Source: JAWLHK01 sp041690355 [NCBI: bacterium]
GTDB taxonomy: Bacteria; J088; JAWLBW01
Assembly: GCA_041690355.1 (NCBI GenBank)
Contig: JAWLHK010000013.1
Span: forward strand, 50,147-114,146
DNA: 64,000 bases
Direction: 5' to 3'
How positions within the stretch are numbered: position 1 is the first letter of the stretch; every line of letters begins with the position of its first letter. A program made the translations under genes and the position numbers. The notes under the pieces are model-generated. The model was given only the letters and a program-made list of their open reading frames with translations. It was not told the origin of the DNA and ran no database searches. Shown in pieces: positions 24,860 through 35,143 of the stretch.

Positions 24860-27301
24860 ATGAATCGAGTCCGTTTGCTCGCGTTTGCCGTGCTGGCGCT
24901 GCTGGTTTCGGCGACCGGGGCGCAGGCCGCCGGTACGCCGGTAGGCACCGTCATTTCGAACCAGGCCTCGGCCACCTACGAAGATTCGACCGGCAATACC
25001 TACAATGCCTTGTCGAACCTCGTCCAGATCACGGTCGAGCAGGTCTATTCGGTGACGATTACCCCGCTGACCGCGACCGATCAGGGCGTGGCGGGCGGTA
25101 TCGTCTACTACGCGCACGAAGTGCAGAATACGGGCAATGGCGGAGACTCGTTCAGCTTTTCGAGCTCCGACTCGCAGGCCGGCTTCACGTCGACCATCTA
25201 TGAAGATGTCAACGGCAACGGCATCCTCGAAGGGGGCGAACCGGTTCTCGCCAGCCCCTTCGCGCTGGCGGCCGACGCCACCGTGCGCATCATCGTCGCC
25301 GTCCAGATTCCCCCGGCCCCGCTCGCTTCGAACGACACGACGGTGCTCGTGACTTCGGTGGGTGACAATACCCAGACCGCGACGGCCACGGATACGACCA
25401 ATATTTCGACCGGCCCGGTGCTGAACGTGACCCTGTCGCATGCGCCGGCCACGGTCAATCCCCTCGACATCCTGACGCTCACGGCGACAGCCGACAACAA
25501 CGCCGGCGTCGACGATGCCGACAACGTCGTGCTCGTGCAGGCCGTTCCCGCGAACACCGTCCTTCAGACCGGGACGACGGTCGTCGGCGGAACGTACGGC
25601 GGAACCTTTACCGTCGAGTACGACGACGGATCGAATACGTGGGCCCTTGGCGACTCGGCTTCGGCCACCCAGGTGCGCGTGACCCTGACCCAGGTCGGCG
25701 GCGACATCCCGGTCTCGGGCACCGTGACCCTGGCCTTTGACGTGCAGGTCCAGACGACCGCGCCGGCCGGTACCCCCGGCGTGACCCAGACGGCCACGGT
25801 CGATTACACGAATACGGCGGCGGTCGCGCAGACCCCCGACTCGGCCACGAACGACATCACGGTCAACCAGGCTGCGGCGGTGACCCTGACGAACGACACC
25901 GGCCCGAGCCAGTCGACGCTGCCCGGGACGGCGGCCGACTACGTCTACACGATCATCAACACCGGCAACGGAACCGACACGTTCGACCTGACCGTGAACG
26001 CTGTGCCCGGTTTCACGGTCGAACTGCTCGACGGCGCCCTGAACCCGATCGTCGCCTCGCCGGCGCTTGCCGCGGGCGCCAGCTACTCGTTCACCGTGCG
26101 CGTGACGCCGAATGCGAACGCGGCCGACACGACGCTGGCCGCCGGTGCGGTGCACACCGTGGTCGCCACGAGCCAGTTCAACAATACCGTCAATGACAGC
26201 GACACGGCCACGACGACGGCCGACCGCAACACGCTGGTGACGGTGAGCTCGGCCGCCCCCAGCCTGACCGGCGTCGTCGGCGGAACGATCGTTTACACGG
26301 TCACCGTCACGAACGACGGCGACGCCCCCGACGCCTTCGATCTGGCGGTCAGTGACGTCGGCGGCACCTACGCCGGCGCCACGAACCCGTGGAACTACGT
26401 GCTCTCGGCCGTGCAGACGGCGGTTCTCGCGCCGGGCGCTTCGGAAAACATCACGGTCACCGTCACGGTGCCGGCCGATGCCGACCCGAACATCCCCGAC
26501 ACGGATATCATCCGCGTGGCCGCCACGCCGGTCTATGACGACAACGGCGTGCCCGATGCGACGAATTTCGTCGACTTGACGAGCACCGTGCAGGCCAACT
26601 TCGCCCATACGCTGACGGTGGTCGGACCGGCCAACCTCGACGCCGTTTCGGGCGGCTTCGCCACCTACCAGCTCGACCTCGCCAACACCGGCGACGCCGA
26701 CGACAGCTACGACCTGAGCGTCGCGGCGAGCTCGCAGGGCTGGACCTGGACGTTCTACCTCGACAACGACCTCAGCGGCACGGTGAACGCCGGCGACACG
26801 AACGTCTCGGCGACCCCGGTGGCCGTGGCCGCGGGCGGCACGGTTCGCCTGCTCGCGCGCATCACGGTTCCGGCCGTGATCCCGCCGGTGCAGGACATCT
26901 CCGACATCGCCGCCACCTCGGTGGCCGTGCCGGCGAACGTGGCCACGGTGACGCTGACGACCTCGGTCGGCGCCCCCTCGATCTCGCTCAACAAGAGCTA
27001 CGTCCTGACCGACACCGACGGCAGCGGCGGCCCGACGCCGGGCGACACCGTGACGTACACAATCACCTACACCAACACCAGCACGACGACCGACGCGCTC
27101 AACGTCGTCATCAGCGATGCCGTTCCGGCGTTCACCACCTATGTGGCGAACAGCCTGACCCTGAACGGTGCGCCGCAGACAGACGCTTCAGACTCGCCGA
27201 CCGACGAAGGCGAGGTCGTGGGCGGCAACGTGCAGGTCACGGTCGGAACCGTCCCGTTCGGGGCGTCCGGCGACGTGTCCTTCAGCGTGCTGATTCAATA
27301 A
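24860..27301 (+). CDS. Secreted DUF11-repeat surface protein (813 residues)
   Basis: A clear Sec signal (MNRVRLLAFAVLALLVSATG, cut after AQA) precedes about seven beta-sandwich repeats of roughly 100-120 residues. Repeats share cores such as QNTGNGGDSFSF, IINTGNGTDTFDL, VTNDGDAPDAFDL and LANTGDADDSYDL, followed by a calcium-loop-like DVNGNGILEGGE or DNDLSGTVNAGD. The last repeat is a canonical DUF11 domain (DTVTYTITYTNTSTTTDALN), and the protein ends VSFSVLIQ. It is very rich in Thr, Val, Asn and Asp and poor in Lys and Cys. There is no anchor or sorting signal. An AGGAGGAGGG site at 24846-24855 sets the start at 24860 and predicts high expression. A strong terminator follows, so this may be the most abundant product of the locus. 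Confidence 0.8.
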   Translation: MNRVRLLAFAVLALLVSATGAQAAGTPVGTVISNQASATYEDSTGNTYNALSNLVQITVEQVYSVTITPLTATDQGVAGGIVYYAHEVQNTGNGGDSFSFSSSDSQAGFTSTIYEDVNGNGILEGGEPVLASPFALAADATVRIIVAVQIPPAPLASNDTTVLVTSVGDNTQTATATDTTNISTGPVLNVTLSHAPATVNPLDILTLTATADNNAGVDDADNVVLVQAVPANTVLQTGTTVVGGTYGGTFTVEYDDGSNTWALGDSASATQVRVTLTQVGGDIPVSGTVTLAFDVQVQTTAPAGTPGVTQTATVDYTNTAAVAQTPDSATNDITVNQAAAVTLTNDTGPSQSTLPGTAADYVYTIINTGNGTDTFDLTVNAVPGFTVELLDGALNPIVASPALAAGASYSFTVRVTPNANAADTTLAAGAVHTVVATSQFNNTVNDSDTATTTADRNTLVTVSSAAPSLTGVVGGTIVYTVTVTNDGDAPDAFDLAVSDVGGTYAGATNPWNYVLSAVQTAVLAPGASENITVTVTVPADADPNIPDTDIIRVAATPVYDDNGVPDATNFVDLTSTVQANFAHTLTVVGPANLDAVSGGFATYQLDLANTGDADDSYDLSVAASSQGWTWTFYLDNDLSGTVNAGDTNVSATPVAVAAGGTVRLLARITVPAVIPPVQDISDIAATSVAVPANVATVTLTTSVGAPSISLNKSYVLTDTDGSGGPTPGDTVTYTITYTNTSTTTDALNVVISDAVPAFTTYVANSLTLNGAPQTDASDSPTDEGEVVGGNVQVTVGTVPFGASGDVSFSVLIQ

Positions 27302-27318
27302 TCGACCGGCTGCGACAA

Positions 27319-27347
27319 GGAGGGGCCGCAAGGCCCCTCCCTTTTTT
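27319..27347 (+). terminator. Intrinsic terminator after the 813-residue DUF11 gene
   Basis: A perfect 9-bp stem (GGAGGGGCC, 27319-27327; GGCCCCTCC, 27332-27340) with a GCAA tetraloop is followed by CTTTTTT. The next gene starts only 9 bases after the T-run, so the hairpin probably also limits transcription into the giant gene. Confidence 0.88.
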
Positions 27348-27355
27348 GGGGTGAC

Positions 27356-30300
27356 GTGGGCCTGCGACGGTTCAGCTGGATAGGTGTCCTTGCAGCGGTG
27401 CTGTGGGGTGGCTACGCATGGACGGCCACCCTCGCAGGGGTACAGATCCGGAATCGCGCCGAAGCGGTCTATTACGACGCCGCCGGGCGCGAGTATGTCG
27501 CCTACAGCCCCTGGAGCGTTCTTGTCGTCGCTCCGGTGCTCTCCTTTTCGATTTCACCGTCGGCCGACCAGACCCGCGAGGGTACGGCGGGTACGTTCGT
27601 CACCTTTCCCTACCTGCTCGCCAACAGCGGCAACGTCACAGCCACGCTCGCCTTTTCGCTGGCGGGCACCGGGCCGTTCGAGGCGTATGAAGATCGCAAC
27701 GGCAACGGCGTGATCGATGCGGGCGACGGTCTGCTGCCGTCGAGCGTGGAGCTGGAACCCGGCGCATCGCTCTCGGTGCTCGTGCTGCTCATCGTGCCGC
27801 CCGGCTCGCTGGCGGGCGACCTGTACGCCAACGATCTGCAGATCACCGCCGACTACCCCGACAACCCGTTCACGCCCGTCGTACAGACCGTGCGCCAACG
27901 CGTCGACGTCGTCGAAGGCTCGCGATTCAGTCTCGGCAAAGGGGTGACGCTGCAGCAGGATGTCGACGGCGACGGCCGCCCCTCGCGTGGTGACGTACTC
28001 GAGTGGTCGGTACGTGCGTTCAATGAGGGAGACGAAGAAATCACTTCGCTCGTCGTCAGCGATCCGCTTCCGCCGACCGTCGTCTACCGGCCGGGACAGA
28101 CGCGGCTCGAGCCCTGGAACCTGGCGGGGGGAACCCAGGCGGTGCTCGAATCGAGCGCCGACGGTTCGGTCTGGCATCCGGGCGAACCGTTGCCGGGGGA
28201 ACGTTTTCTGCGCGTGCGCATGGATCTCGGCGGCGGCGGGGTCTTTCCGTCCGGCGCCGGTTTCCGCTTCACCTACCAGACGACCATCACCGACCAGACC
28301 TCGTACCCGGCCACCATCACGAACGTGGCCGTCGCAAAGTTCGAAGATCGGTTCAGTCCGCCGGTGCACACGCATCCGTCCAATGTCGCGTCGGTATTCG
28401 TGCAGGCGACGAACGGACTCGACATGCGCCTGCCCGTGCGCACGAGCGGCACGGCCGGAAGCCGTCTGCGCTGGTCGGCGGCCGTGACGAATACCACGGC
28501 CTCTCCCGTTCTCGTGAACTTTTCGGGAACCGGCCTCGTCTGGCCGTTTGTCCTGTACGATGCCGCGGGTACACCGCTGCCGGATGCCGATAACGACGGC
28601 CGCCGCGATCTGATCGCACCGCCGGGCACCACCTATTTCCTGGTCGAAGAAGACCTCGCGGGAGCAAACGCCGGCGACATCGGTGACCTGAGCCTGACTG
28701 CGCGATCGGCAGTCGGAGCCGTTACGCGGGTGCACCGCACCGAGGTTGTCGGCGCGGTGCTCACCGCGGCGCCGGATGCGCCGGCGACGCAGGGGGCCGC
28801 GGGGACGACGGTCCGCATTCCGGTCACGCTGACGCTGGATGCGAGTTCGAACCAGCTGGTCACCGTCACGCCGGGCAGTTCGCCCTGGCCGGTGCGCGTC
28901 GTCGATGACGCCGGCCGCCCGTTGACCGATCTGGCGCTTTATCCGGGACGGCCGGTGACGGTCTACCTCGAAGTCGACATTCCCGCCGGCACCCCCGTCG
29001 GGGCGACGCGCCTCGTCACGGCGACCGTCGGCTGGAGCGGAACGCCGATTACGGTGCAGGCGACCGTGCAGACGACGTCGAGTCTGGGGCTTCTTCTCGC
29101 CCCCAGCGGGATGCGCCAGCGCGTAAATCCAGGCGGTACCGTCGAGTTCGCGCACGTCGTCACGAATGTCGGCACCGTGCCGCTACGGACTTCACTTGTG
29201 CTCCGCCGTGAGACCGCCGTCATTGACCCGAAGGCGATCCGGCCCCAGACCGCTTCTGCCGCCGCAGCCACCCGTGCCCAGACGGCGCGCTGGCGTTTCG
29301 ATTTTCTTTCGGGCGATCGGCCCATGGTCGATGATGACGGTGACGGGTATCCTGATTTCGGCGTGGTCCCTCCCGGCGAAACACGGCGGTTCGTCGTCCG
29401 GGTGCGCGCGCCGCTCGAGGCCGCCCTGGGCACGGTTCAACCGTTTCGCATCGTCGGGCGGGCTGTCGGATACAACGACGTCGAGATTGCAGACGAAGTC
29501 GTCGTCGGCGGCGTCCCGCGGTTCGAGGCCGAGAGCAGCCGCAAGAGCGTGTCACCCGCCGGCCGGGTCGAACCGGGCATGACGCTGCGGTACGCCGTAC
29601 GCGTACGCAACGTGGGCGAGACCGCGGGCACCGAAGTCACCATCCGCGATCCGCTCCCCCAGGGGCTCGAGACGCCGAGCATCGTGCACGGCGAGGGTGC
29701 CTGGGATGCGCAGAGCCGGACCCTGACGTTTGCGCGCCCCCGCCTGGAACCGGGCGAAGAATGGGAAGTCGCCTTCGACGCCGTGGTGGCGTCCGACGCC
29801 CCGGTCGACGAAGAGCTGGTCAACCGCGCCTTCATCCAGACGGCCGAAATCTCGCCGTTCGAAACGAACGCCACGCGCACGCTGGTGCTCGAACGCGCCT
29901 TGCGGCTGGTGAAGACCGTCGACGAGAAGACGGCCGAAACCGGCGATTTCACGCACTGGAACCTGCTGGTCGAGAACAGCTCGCGCCGGATGCCGCTTTT
30001 CGACGTGCAGGTGACCGACCGGCTCCCCCCCGGCCTGAGCTATGTCGCCGGAAGCGCGCGCGTCGACGGGCGGAGGCTGGCCGATCCCGAACGTGACGGT
30101 TCACTGCTGGTCTGGACGCTCGACGAGCTGGCGCCGGTCACGCGGCGCAAAATCACTTTTCTTGCCACCGTCGATCCGCTGCGCACCGGGCGGGATCGGG
30201 AGAATATCGCCTGGGCGGCGGCCCGCACGCCCAACGGCCATGCGATCGACTCGGCCCGCGCGCGGGCCGTCGTGCGCATCGTCGAGGGGCTCTTCACCGA

Positions 30301-33300
30301 CCGCGGCACGATCATCGGACGCGTCTTCTACGATGCCGACGAAAACGGCCGCTTCGACGGAAACGACTTCGGCATCCCCCAGGTGCGCGTCTATCTCGAC
30401 GACGGCAGCTGGGCGCTCACCGACGGCGCCGGGCAGTATCACCTCCCCGACGTCGTCGACGGGACGCATGTCGTGCGGCTCGATGCCGCGACGCTTCCCG
30501 ACGGCGTGAAGCCGCGGGCCCTCGACATGCGCTTCGGCAGCCGCGAAGACAGTCAGCTCCTCTTCCTCCCCCCGTCGGGAATGGCCAAGGCCAACTTCCG
30601 CGTGGTGGGCGTGCCCGAGCGGGTCGGCACGGTGCCCCTGTTCCCCATGGAGCGGCGGGTGGCCGGGGCGGTGCGCGCTTCGCTGCAGCTTGCCGGGGTC
30701 GAAGCGGCGGCGGGGAGCGCGAGCGCGGGGCGCCTGATTCCGTACCCCGATCTTGCGGGCGCCAAACCGCCGGCGACGAGGCTTCTCGGCTGGCTGGAGG
30801 GGCTGCAGGGGCGTTCGCTCGTGCTTGACGGAACCACCGGGGCCGCCTACCTGGCGCGCAAACGCGAATTCGAGCGCGCGGGCTTCCGCGTGTCGCTGGG
30901 CGATCCGTCGGCCGTGCCGGCCATCCGGGTGCTCGGCGCCGACACGAACGGGGCCGATCTGGTGCACTTCCGCCTGATGGCCGAGGCCGAGACGACGGCG
31001 ACCGTCGAACTTCAGATTCCGCCCGAGCTGGCCGTTCTGGCGCCGGAAAGCGGATCGCTGCGCCCCGCCGGCGATCGCTGGCTGATGACGATCCCCCCCG
31101 GTTCGGCGCCGGGCACCTTTACGGCGCGCGTCCGCCCGGGTACGCCCGCCGGAAGCTATCCCGTCGTGGCCGTCGAGCGATCGACGGGGCTTGCCGTGAC
31201 GGCCGAGACCGTCGTCGACGACGGTGCCGTCTGGTTGACGGGTACGCTCGGCGGCACGCAGTTCGAGGCCGGGAGCGACCGCTTGAAAGAGGCCGCTGTG
31301 GTCGAGCTGACCGTGCTCGGCGATCTGCTCGCCGCTCATCCGGATCTTGAGATCACTGTTCTGGCGCGCGTCGACGGCAACGGCTTCGATCGCAGCGCGT
31401 TTCCCACGAATGCCGCGCTCGCCGAAGCGCGTGCCCGCGCCGTCGCCGCCGTGATCGAGGCGCGCGGAGTCGACGCCGCGCGCCTGGCGACGGCCGGGGA
31501 GGGGAGCGAAGAAGAAGGACTCGACGGCTTCACGCTCGTCGGGCGCAATCGGAACCAGCGGGTCGACATCCGGGTTGTCGATCCCTCGCTCCCCCCCATC
31601 CGCGTGCGCGCCGGCCGTCCGGGCGAGGCTTCGCTCAGCCGGACGTCCGAAGTCATCCGCGGGTGGATGGCCACCGGCGCTGTCGCGCGCGACGCCGTGA
31701 AGCTGCGCTTTTCCGTTCCGGACGCCGAGCGGGCCCCGCGGCCGACCGTCGAAGTGAACGGTCTGCCGCTCGCATCGCGGGCGATCACGTCGGATACGAG
31801 CGGCTGGTATTTTCCGGCCGTCTCGGGCTCGACCTTCACGGTGCTCTACGAGACCCCGGCATCCACGGCGACCGTGCATGTCTTCGACGTGCCCCGCGTC
31901 GGCCTCGTGAGCCGGACCGACACCGAAGTGGATCGCCTGAATCTGCAGGGTATTCTGAGCGGCTCGCAGCTTCCGCCCGGCGGCGCCGTCCCGCCCGTGC
32001 GCGACGCGACCGTGTTCCGCGCCCTGGTGCTCCCGCCCGCCGCGGGAGATACCGCCGAGGCGGTGGCGTTGCCGCCGACACTCGCGGCACCGGCGCCGCT
32101 GACCGATGCCGTGGCCGATCCGACGCCGCGCCTGATCTTTCCGCCTGCAGACGGCGTGGCAAGCCGCGCCTCGCTGCGCGTGCAGGCCGTCGTGCACGCG
32201 GCGACGACCCCGCAGCTTACGATGAACGGAGAACCGGTCGCGGCTTCGCGACGCGCGCTGCTCATCGAAGACAAGGCGCAGCAGCGCACGGCCATGGAGT
32301 GGCTCGGCGTTCCGCTCGTGACGGGAAAGAATACCTTGCTGCTCGAGGCGCGCGACCAGTTCGGCATCGTGCGCCAGCGTGATGAGCGCACGATCTGGCT
32401 GCCCGGAGAGATCGCCCGGATCCGCGCCGCGGCCTCTCCCGCGACCCTCCCGGCCGACAGCCGCAGCATCGCCACCCTGCGCTTCGACCTGTTCGATCGG
32501 CTGGGGCTGCAGCCGGCGGATACCCGGTACGTGACCCTCGCCTTCGAAGGGGTCGAGCCTGTCGATCCGGATTTCAATCTGCTCGAGAACGGCTACCAGA
32601 TTCCTGTTACGGCGGGCCGCGGGGTCGTGCGCGTGCGTGCGCCGGGCGCCGTGCGCGAAGCCTGGGTGACGGCACGCCTGGGAGCCCTGTCGACGAAACT
32701 CGACATCGGGGTCGTGCCTCAGATGCGCGACTGGATCGTCGTCGGCTTCGGCGAGGGGACCGTCGGCTACAAGAGCTTCGTGAGTCACCTGGAACCGCCC
32801 GACGGCAGCGAGACGTTCGCCAACGGCGTGTTCATCGACGGCAAGACCTCGTTCTTTCTCCGCGGGCGGATCCTGGGGGAATATCTGTTGACGGCGGCGG
32901 CCGATACCAAACGGCATGACGATTTGACCCTCTTTCAGGGGATCGAGCCCGACCGCTATTACCCCGTTTACGGCGACGACAGCGTCGTCGGCAAGGACGC
33001 GCCGACGTCGGGACCGCTCTACGTCAAGCTCGAGAAGGGAAAATCGTATCTGTTCTGGGGCGATTACAACACGTCCTTCAACGATACGGTGCTCACGGCC
33101 TATAACCGCGTCTTCAACGGTCTTGCCGCGCGCTACGATTCGCCGGGCCTGATGGCAAAGGGCTTCGTGAACTACGGCAACCAGGCGCGGGTTGTCGAGG
33201 AGCTGCGCGCCAACGGCACGAGCGGCTATTACTTTCTCTCGGCCGGTCCGATACTCGAGGCCTCGGAGCGCCTCGAAATCGTCGTGCGCGATCGCGCCAA

Positions 33301-35143
33301 CGAAGAATTCATCGTCTCGGTCAGGCAGCTCGTGCGCGGGGCCGACTACGACATCGACTATCAGGCGGGCACCATCCTGTTTCGCGAGCCGCAGCCGGCG
33401 CTCGATCCTGACCTGAATCCGCGTTTCATCCGCGTTCTCTACGAGGTGCGGGGCGGCGATACGAAATTCTGGACGTTCGGCGGCAGGGTTCGTGCGCGGC
33501 CCACGGACTTCCTTGAAGTCGGCGCCACCGAGGTGCGCGAGCAGCGGCTGGGCGACGCCTACAATCTCGCCGGCGTCGACGCCAAGGTCGCGCTGCCGCT
33601 GCGCACGATTGTGGGGGCCGAACTGGCGCGCTCCGACACGGTCCTGAACGGTACCGGAACGGCCCAGCGCTACCTGCTCGAATCGAACCCGGTGGGCCCG
33701 CTCGAAATCCACGGCGACGCCTACCGGCTCACACAGCGCTTTGAAAACGAGTTTTCGCTGCTCCATCCGGGAACGACCGGCGCGCGGCTGAATGGGTTGT
33801 ACCATCTGACGTCGAACGTCGATGTCGTCGCCGCCCAGACACTCGAGAAACGCGAAGGGCCGCCCGAGAGCCTCGTGAGCGCCTCGACGCTCGCCACGCG
33901 CCTCAACTGGGAACGCCAGCAGATCGAGGTGCGTTACCTTCACATCGAGAGTGAGGTCGCCGACGAGAACGAGGCCGACGATACGCTGCGCCTGAGCGGG
34001 CGGGCCCCGATTTACGACAAGCTGAGCGGAACCGTGTTCGGCGAGCAGAGCTTCCATCTGTTGCGGGCCAACGCCTTCGGGGCCGGACTCGACTACCAGC
34101 TCCTCAATTCCACCCGCGTCTACACGAAGTACGAAAACCGCAGCCGCGAGCTCTTTCTCGTGAGCGACAGCAACCTGACACAATCGCTCCCCACGGCGCT
34201 GCAGACGCAGTCGGGCCGGCAGAATCTCTTCACGCTCGGCGTCGACACGCAGCTCGAATACGGCTTCACTGCCTATTCGGAATATCGCGGCACCTATACG
34301 CCCGAGGAGCCGCTCGACCAGATCGGCTCCGGGGTGCGCAACCGCTACCCGATCACGACCCGCTGGACCCTGAACGGGTTTGCCGAGCGGGTCGAAACGC
34401 TGCGCGGCGATCCCGACACCGAGCACTGGGCCTTCGGCGCCGGCGGCGATTACCTGTGGTCTGGCCGGGCGAAGGGGACGCTGCGGAGCGAGTACCGCAT
34501 CGGCGCCATCGATCGTTCGCTCCTTTTCGTCGAGGCCTTTGCATTCAAGGCGCTCGACAGCCTGACCCTGGTCGAGAAGAACATTTACTACCGGACGTTC
34601 GACTTCGTCGAGCGCTTCTCGAACCGGTCCATGCTCGGCGCGGCCTGGCGGCCGGCCGCGCAGGATATCTTCCAGACGTTCACGCGGCTCGAGTACAAGC
34701 GGGAGCGCGCCATTCGCACGGCGACGGAAGATCGCACGGTCGGCCTCGGGGCCGTCGAGCTGTTCTTCGAGCCGGTACCCGAACTCGAGCTCGACACCAA
34801 GTTCGGGGCCAAGCGGGTGCGGGAGCTCGATCTGCCCGGCATCCCGCCGCTGAACACCTACCTCGTGGCCGGGAGCCTCTGGCTGCAGTTTCTGCCGCAT
34901 TTCGCCGTCGGGTACCACGAGCGCGATCTCTTCACCCCCGGGCTGGCGAAACACGATGCCTCGCGCGGCCTCGAACTCGGGTGGAATGCCGTCGACGACG
35001 CCTGGTTCAACATCGGCTATAACTGGCGCGGCTTCGAAGACCGCGATTTCTCGGGCAACAGCTATTGGAGCCAGGGCCCGTACCTGCGCGTACGCTTCAA
35101 GTTTGACGAGCGCAGCCTCGACAGGGTGATCGGCCATGACTGA
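27356..35143 (+). CDS. Giant outer-membrane protein: DUF11 repeats, OmpA-like domain, C-terminal beta-barrel (2595 residues)
   Basis: The protein starts at GTG with a signal-like segment (WIGVLAAVLWGGYAWTA). Residues about 35-980 hold DUF11-type repeats (DPLPPTVVYRPGQTRL, IRDPLPQGLETPS, VTDRLPPGLSYVAGSARVDG) and a carboxypeptidase-regulatory/SdrD-B-like unit near 983-1042 (GRVFYDADENGRFDGNDFG). Residues about 1290-1413 form an OmpA-type peptidoglycan-binding domain (GGTQFEAGSDRLKEAAV, then LVGRNRNQRVDIRV). After further sandwich domains, residues about 1790-2595 alternate like a large outer-membrane barrel, including GVFIDGKTSFFLRGRILG, DRYYPVYGDDSVV and a porin-like WSQGPYLRVRFKFDE near the end. 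It could anchor or export the neighbouring DUF11 proteins; that role is inference. It overlaps the next gene by 8 bases. Confidence 0.82.
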   Translation: MGLRRFSWIGVLAAVLWGGYAWTATLAGVQIRNRAEAVYYDAAGREYVAYSPWSVLVVAPVLSFSISPSADQTREGTAGTFVTFPYLLANSGNVTATLAFSLAGTGPFEAYEDRNGNGVIDAGDGLLPSSVELEPGASLSVLVLLIVPPGSLAGDLYANDLQITADYPDNPFTPVVQTVRQRVDVVEGSRFSLGKGVTLQQDVDGDGRPSRGDVLEWSVRAFNEGDEEITSLVVSDPLPPTVVYRPGQTRLEPWNLAGGTQAVLESSADGSVWHPGEPLPGERFLRVRMDLGGGGVFPSGAGFRFTYQTTITDQTSYPATITNVAVAKFEDRFSPPVHTHPSNVASVFVQATNGLDMRLPVRTSGTAGSRLRWSAAVTNTTASPVLVNFSGTGLVWPFVLYDAAGTPLPDADNDGRRDLIAPPGTTYFLVEEDLAGANAGDIGDLSLTARSAVGAVTRVHRTEVVGAVLTAAPDAPATQGAAGTTVRIPVTLTLDASSNQLVTVTPGSSPWPVRVVDDAGRPLTDLALYPGRPVTVYLEVDIPAGTPVGATRLVTATVGWSGTPITVQATVQTTSSLGLLLAPSGMRQRVNPGGTVEFAHVVTNVGTVPLRTSLVLRRETAVIDPKAIRPQTASAAAATRAQTARWRFDFLSGDRPMVDDDGDGYPDFGVVPPGETRRFVVRVRAPLEAALGTVQPFRIVGRAVGYNDVEIADEVVVGGVPRFEAESSRKSVSPAGRVEPGMTLRYAVRVRNVGETAGTEVTIRDPLPQGLETPSIVHGEGAWDAQSRTLTFARPRLEPGEEWEVAFDAVVASDAPVDEELVNRAFIQTAEISPFETNATRTLVLERALRLVKTVDEKTAETGDFTHWNLLVENSSRRMPLFDVQVTDRLPPGLSYVAGSARVDGRRLADPERDGSLLVWTLDELAPVTRRKITFLATVDPLRTGRDRENIAWAAARTPNGHAIDSARARAVVRIVEGLFTDRGTIIGRVFYDADENGRFDGNDFGIPQVRVYLDDGSWALTDGAGQYHLPDVVDGTHVVRLDAATLPDGVKPRALDMRFGSREDSQLLFLPPSGMAKANFRVVGVPERVGTVPLFPMERRVAGAVRASLQLAGVEAAAGSASAGRLIPYPDLAGAKPPATRLLGWLEGLQGRSLVLDGTTGAAYLARKREFERAGFRVSLGDPSAVPAIRVLGADTNGADLVHFRLMAEAETTATVELQIPPELAVLAPESGSLRPAGDRWLMTIPPGSAPGTFTARVRPGTPAGSYPVVAVERSTGLAVTAETVVDDGAVWLTGTLGGTQFEAGSDRLKEAAVVELTVLGDLLAAHPDLEITVLARVDGNGFDRSAFPTNAALAEARARAVAAVIEARGVDAARLATAGEGSEEEGLDGFTLVGRNRNQRVDIRVVDPSLPPIRVRAGRPGEASLSRTSEVIRGWMATGAVARDAVKLRFSVPDAERAPRPTVEVNGLPLASRAITSDTSGWYFPAVSGSTFTVLYETPASTATVHVFDVPRVGLVSRTDTEVDRLNLQGILSGSQLPPGGAVPPVRDATVFRALVLPPAAGDTAEAVALPPTLAAPAPLTDAVADPTPRLIFPPADGVASRASLRVQAVVHAATTPQLTMNGEPVAASRRALLIEDKAQQRTAMEWLGVPLVTGKNTLLLEARDQFGIVRQRDERTIWLPGEIARIRAAASPATLPADSRSIATLRFDLFDRLGLQPADTRYVTLAFEGVEPVDPDFNLLENGYQIPVTAGRGVVRVRAPGAVREAWVTARLGALSTKLDIGVVPQMRDWIVVGFGEGTVGYKSFVSHLEPPDGSETFANGVFIDGKTSFFLRGRILGEYLLTAAADTKRHDDLTLFQGIEPDRYYPVYGDDSVVGKDAPTSGPLYVKLEKGKSYLFWGDYNTSFNDTVLTAYNRVFNGLAARYDSPGLMAKGFVNYGNQARVVEELRANGTSGYYFLSAGPILEASERLEIVVRDRANEEFIVSVRQLVRGADYDIDYQAGTILFREPQPALDPDLNPRFIRVLYEVRGGDTKFWTFGGRVRARPTDFLEVGATEVREQRLGDAYNLAGVDAKVALPLRTIVGAELARSDTVLNGTGTAQRYLLESNPVGPLEIHGDAYRLTQRFENEFSLLHPGTTGARLNGLYHLTSNVDVVAAQTLEKREGPPESLVSASTLATRLNWERQQIEVRYLHIESEVADENEADDTLRLSGRAPIYDKLSGTVFGEQSFHLLRANAFGAGLDYQLLNSTRVYTKYENRSRELFLVSDSNLTQSLPTALQTQSGRQNLFTLGVDTQLEYGFTAYSEYRGTYTPEEPLDQIGSGVRNRYPITTRWTLNGFAERVETLRGDPDTEHWAFGAGGDYLWSGRAKGTLRSEYRIGAIDRSLLFVEAFAFKALDSLTLVEKNIYYRTFDFVERFSNRSMLGAAWRPAAQDIFQTFTRLEYKRERAIRTATEDRTVGLGAVELFFEPVPELELDTKFGAKRVRELDLPGIPPLNTYLVAGSLWLQFLPHFAVGYHERDLFTPGLAKHDASRGLELGWNAVDDAWFNIGYNWRGFEDRDFSGNSYWSQGPYLRVRFKFDERSLDRVIGHD

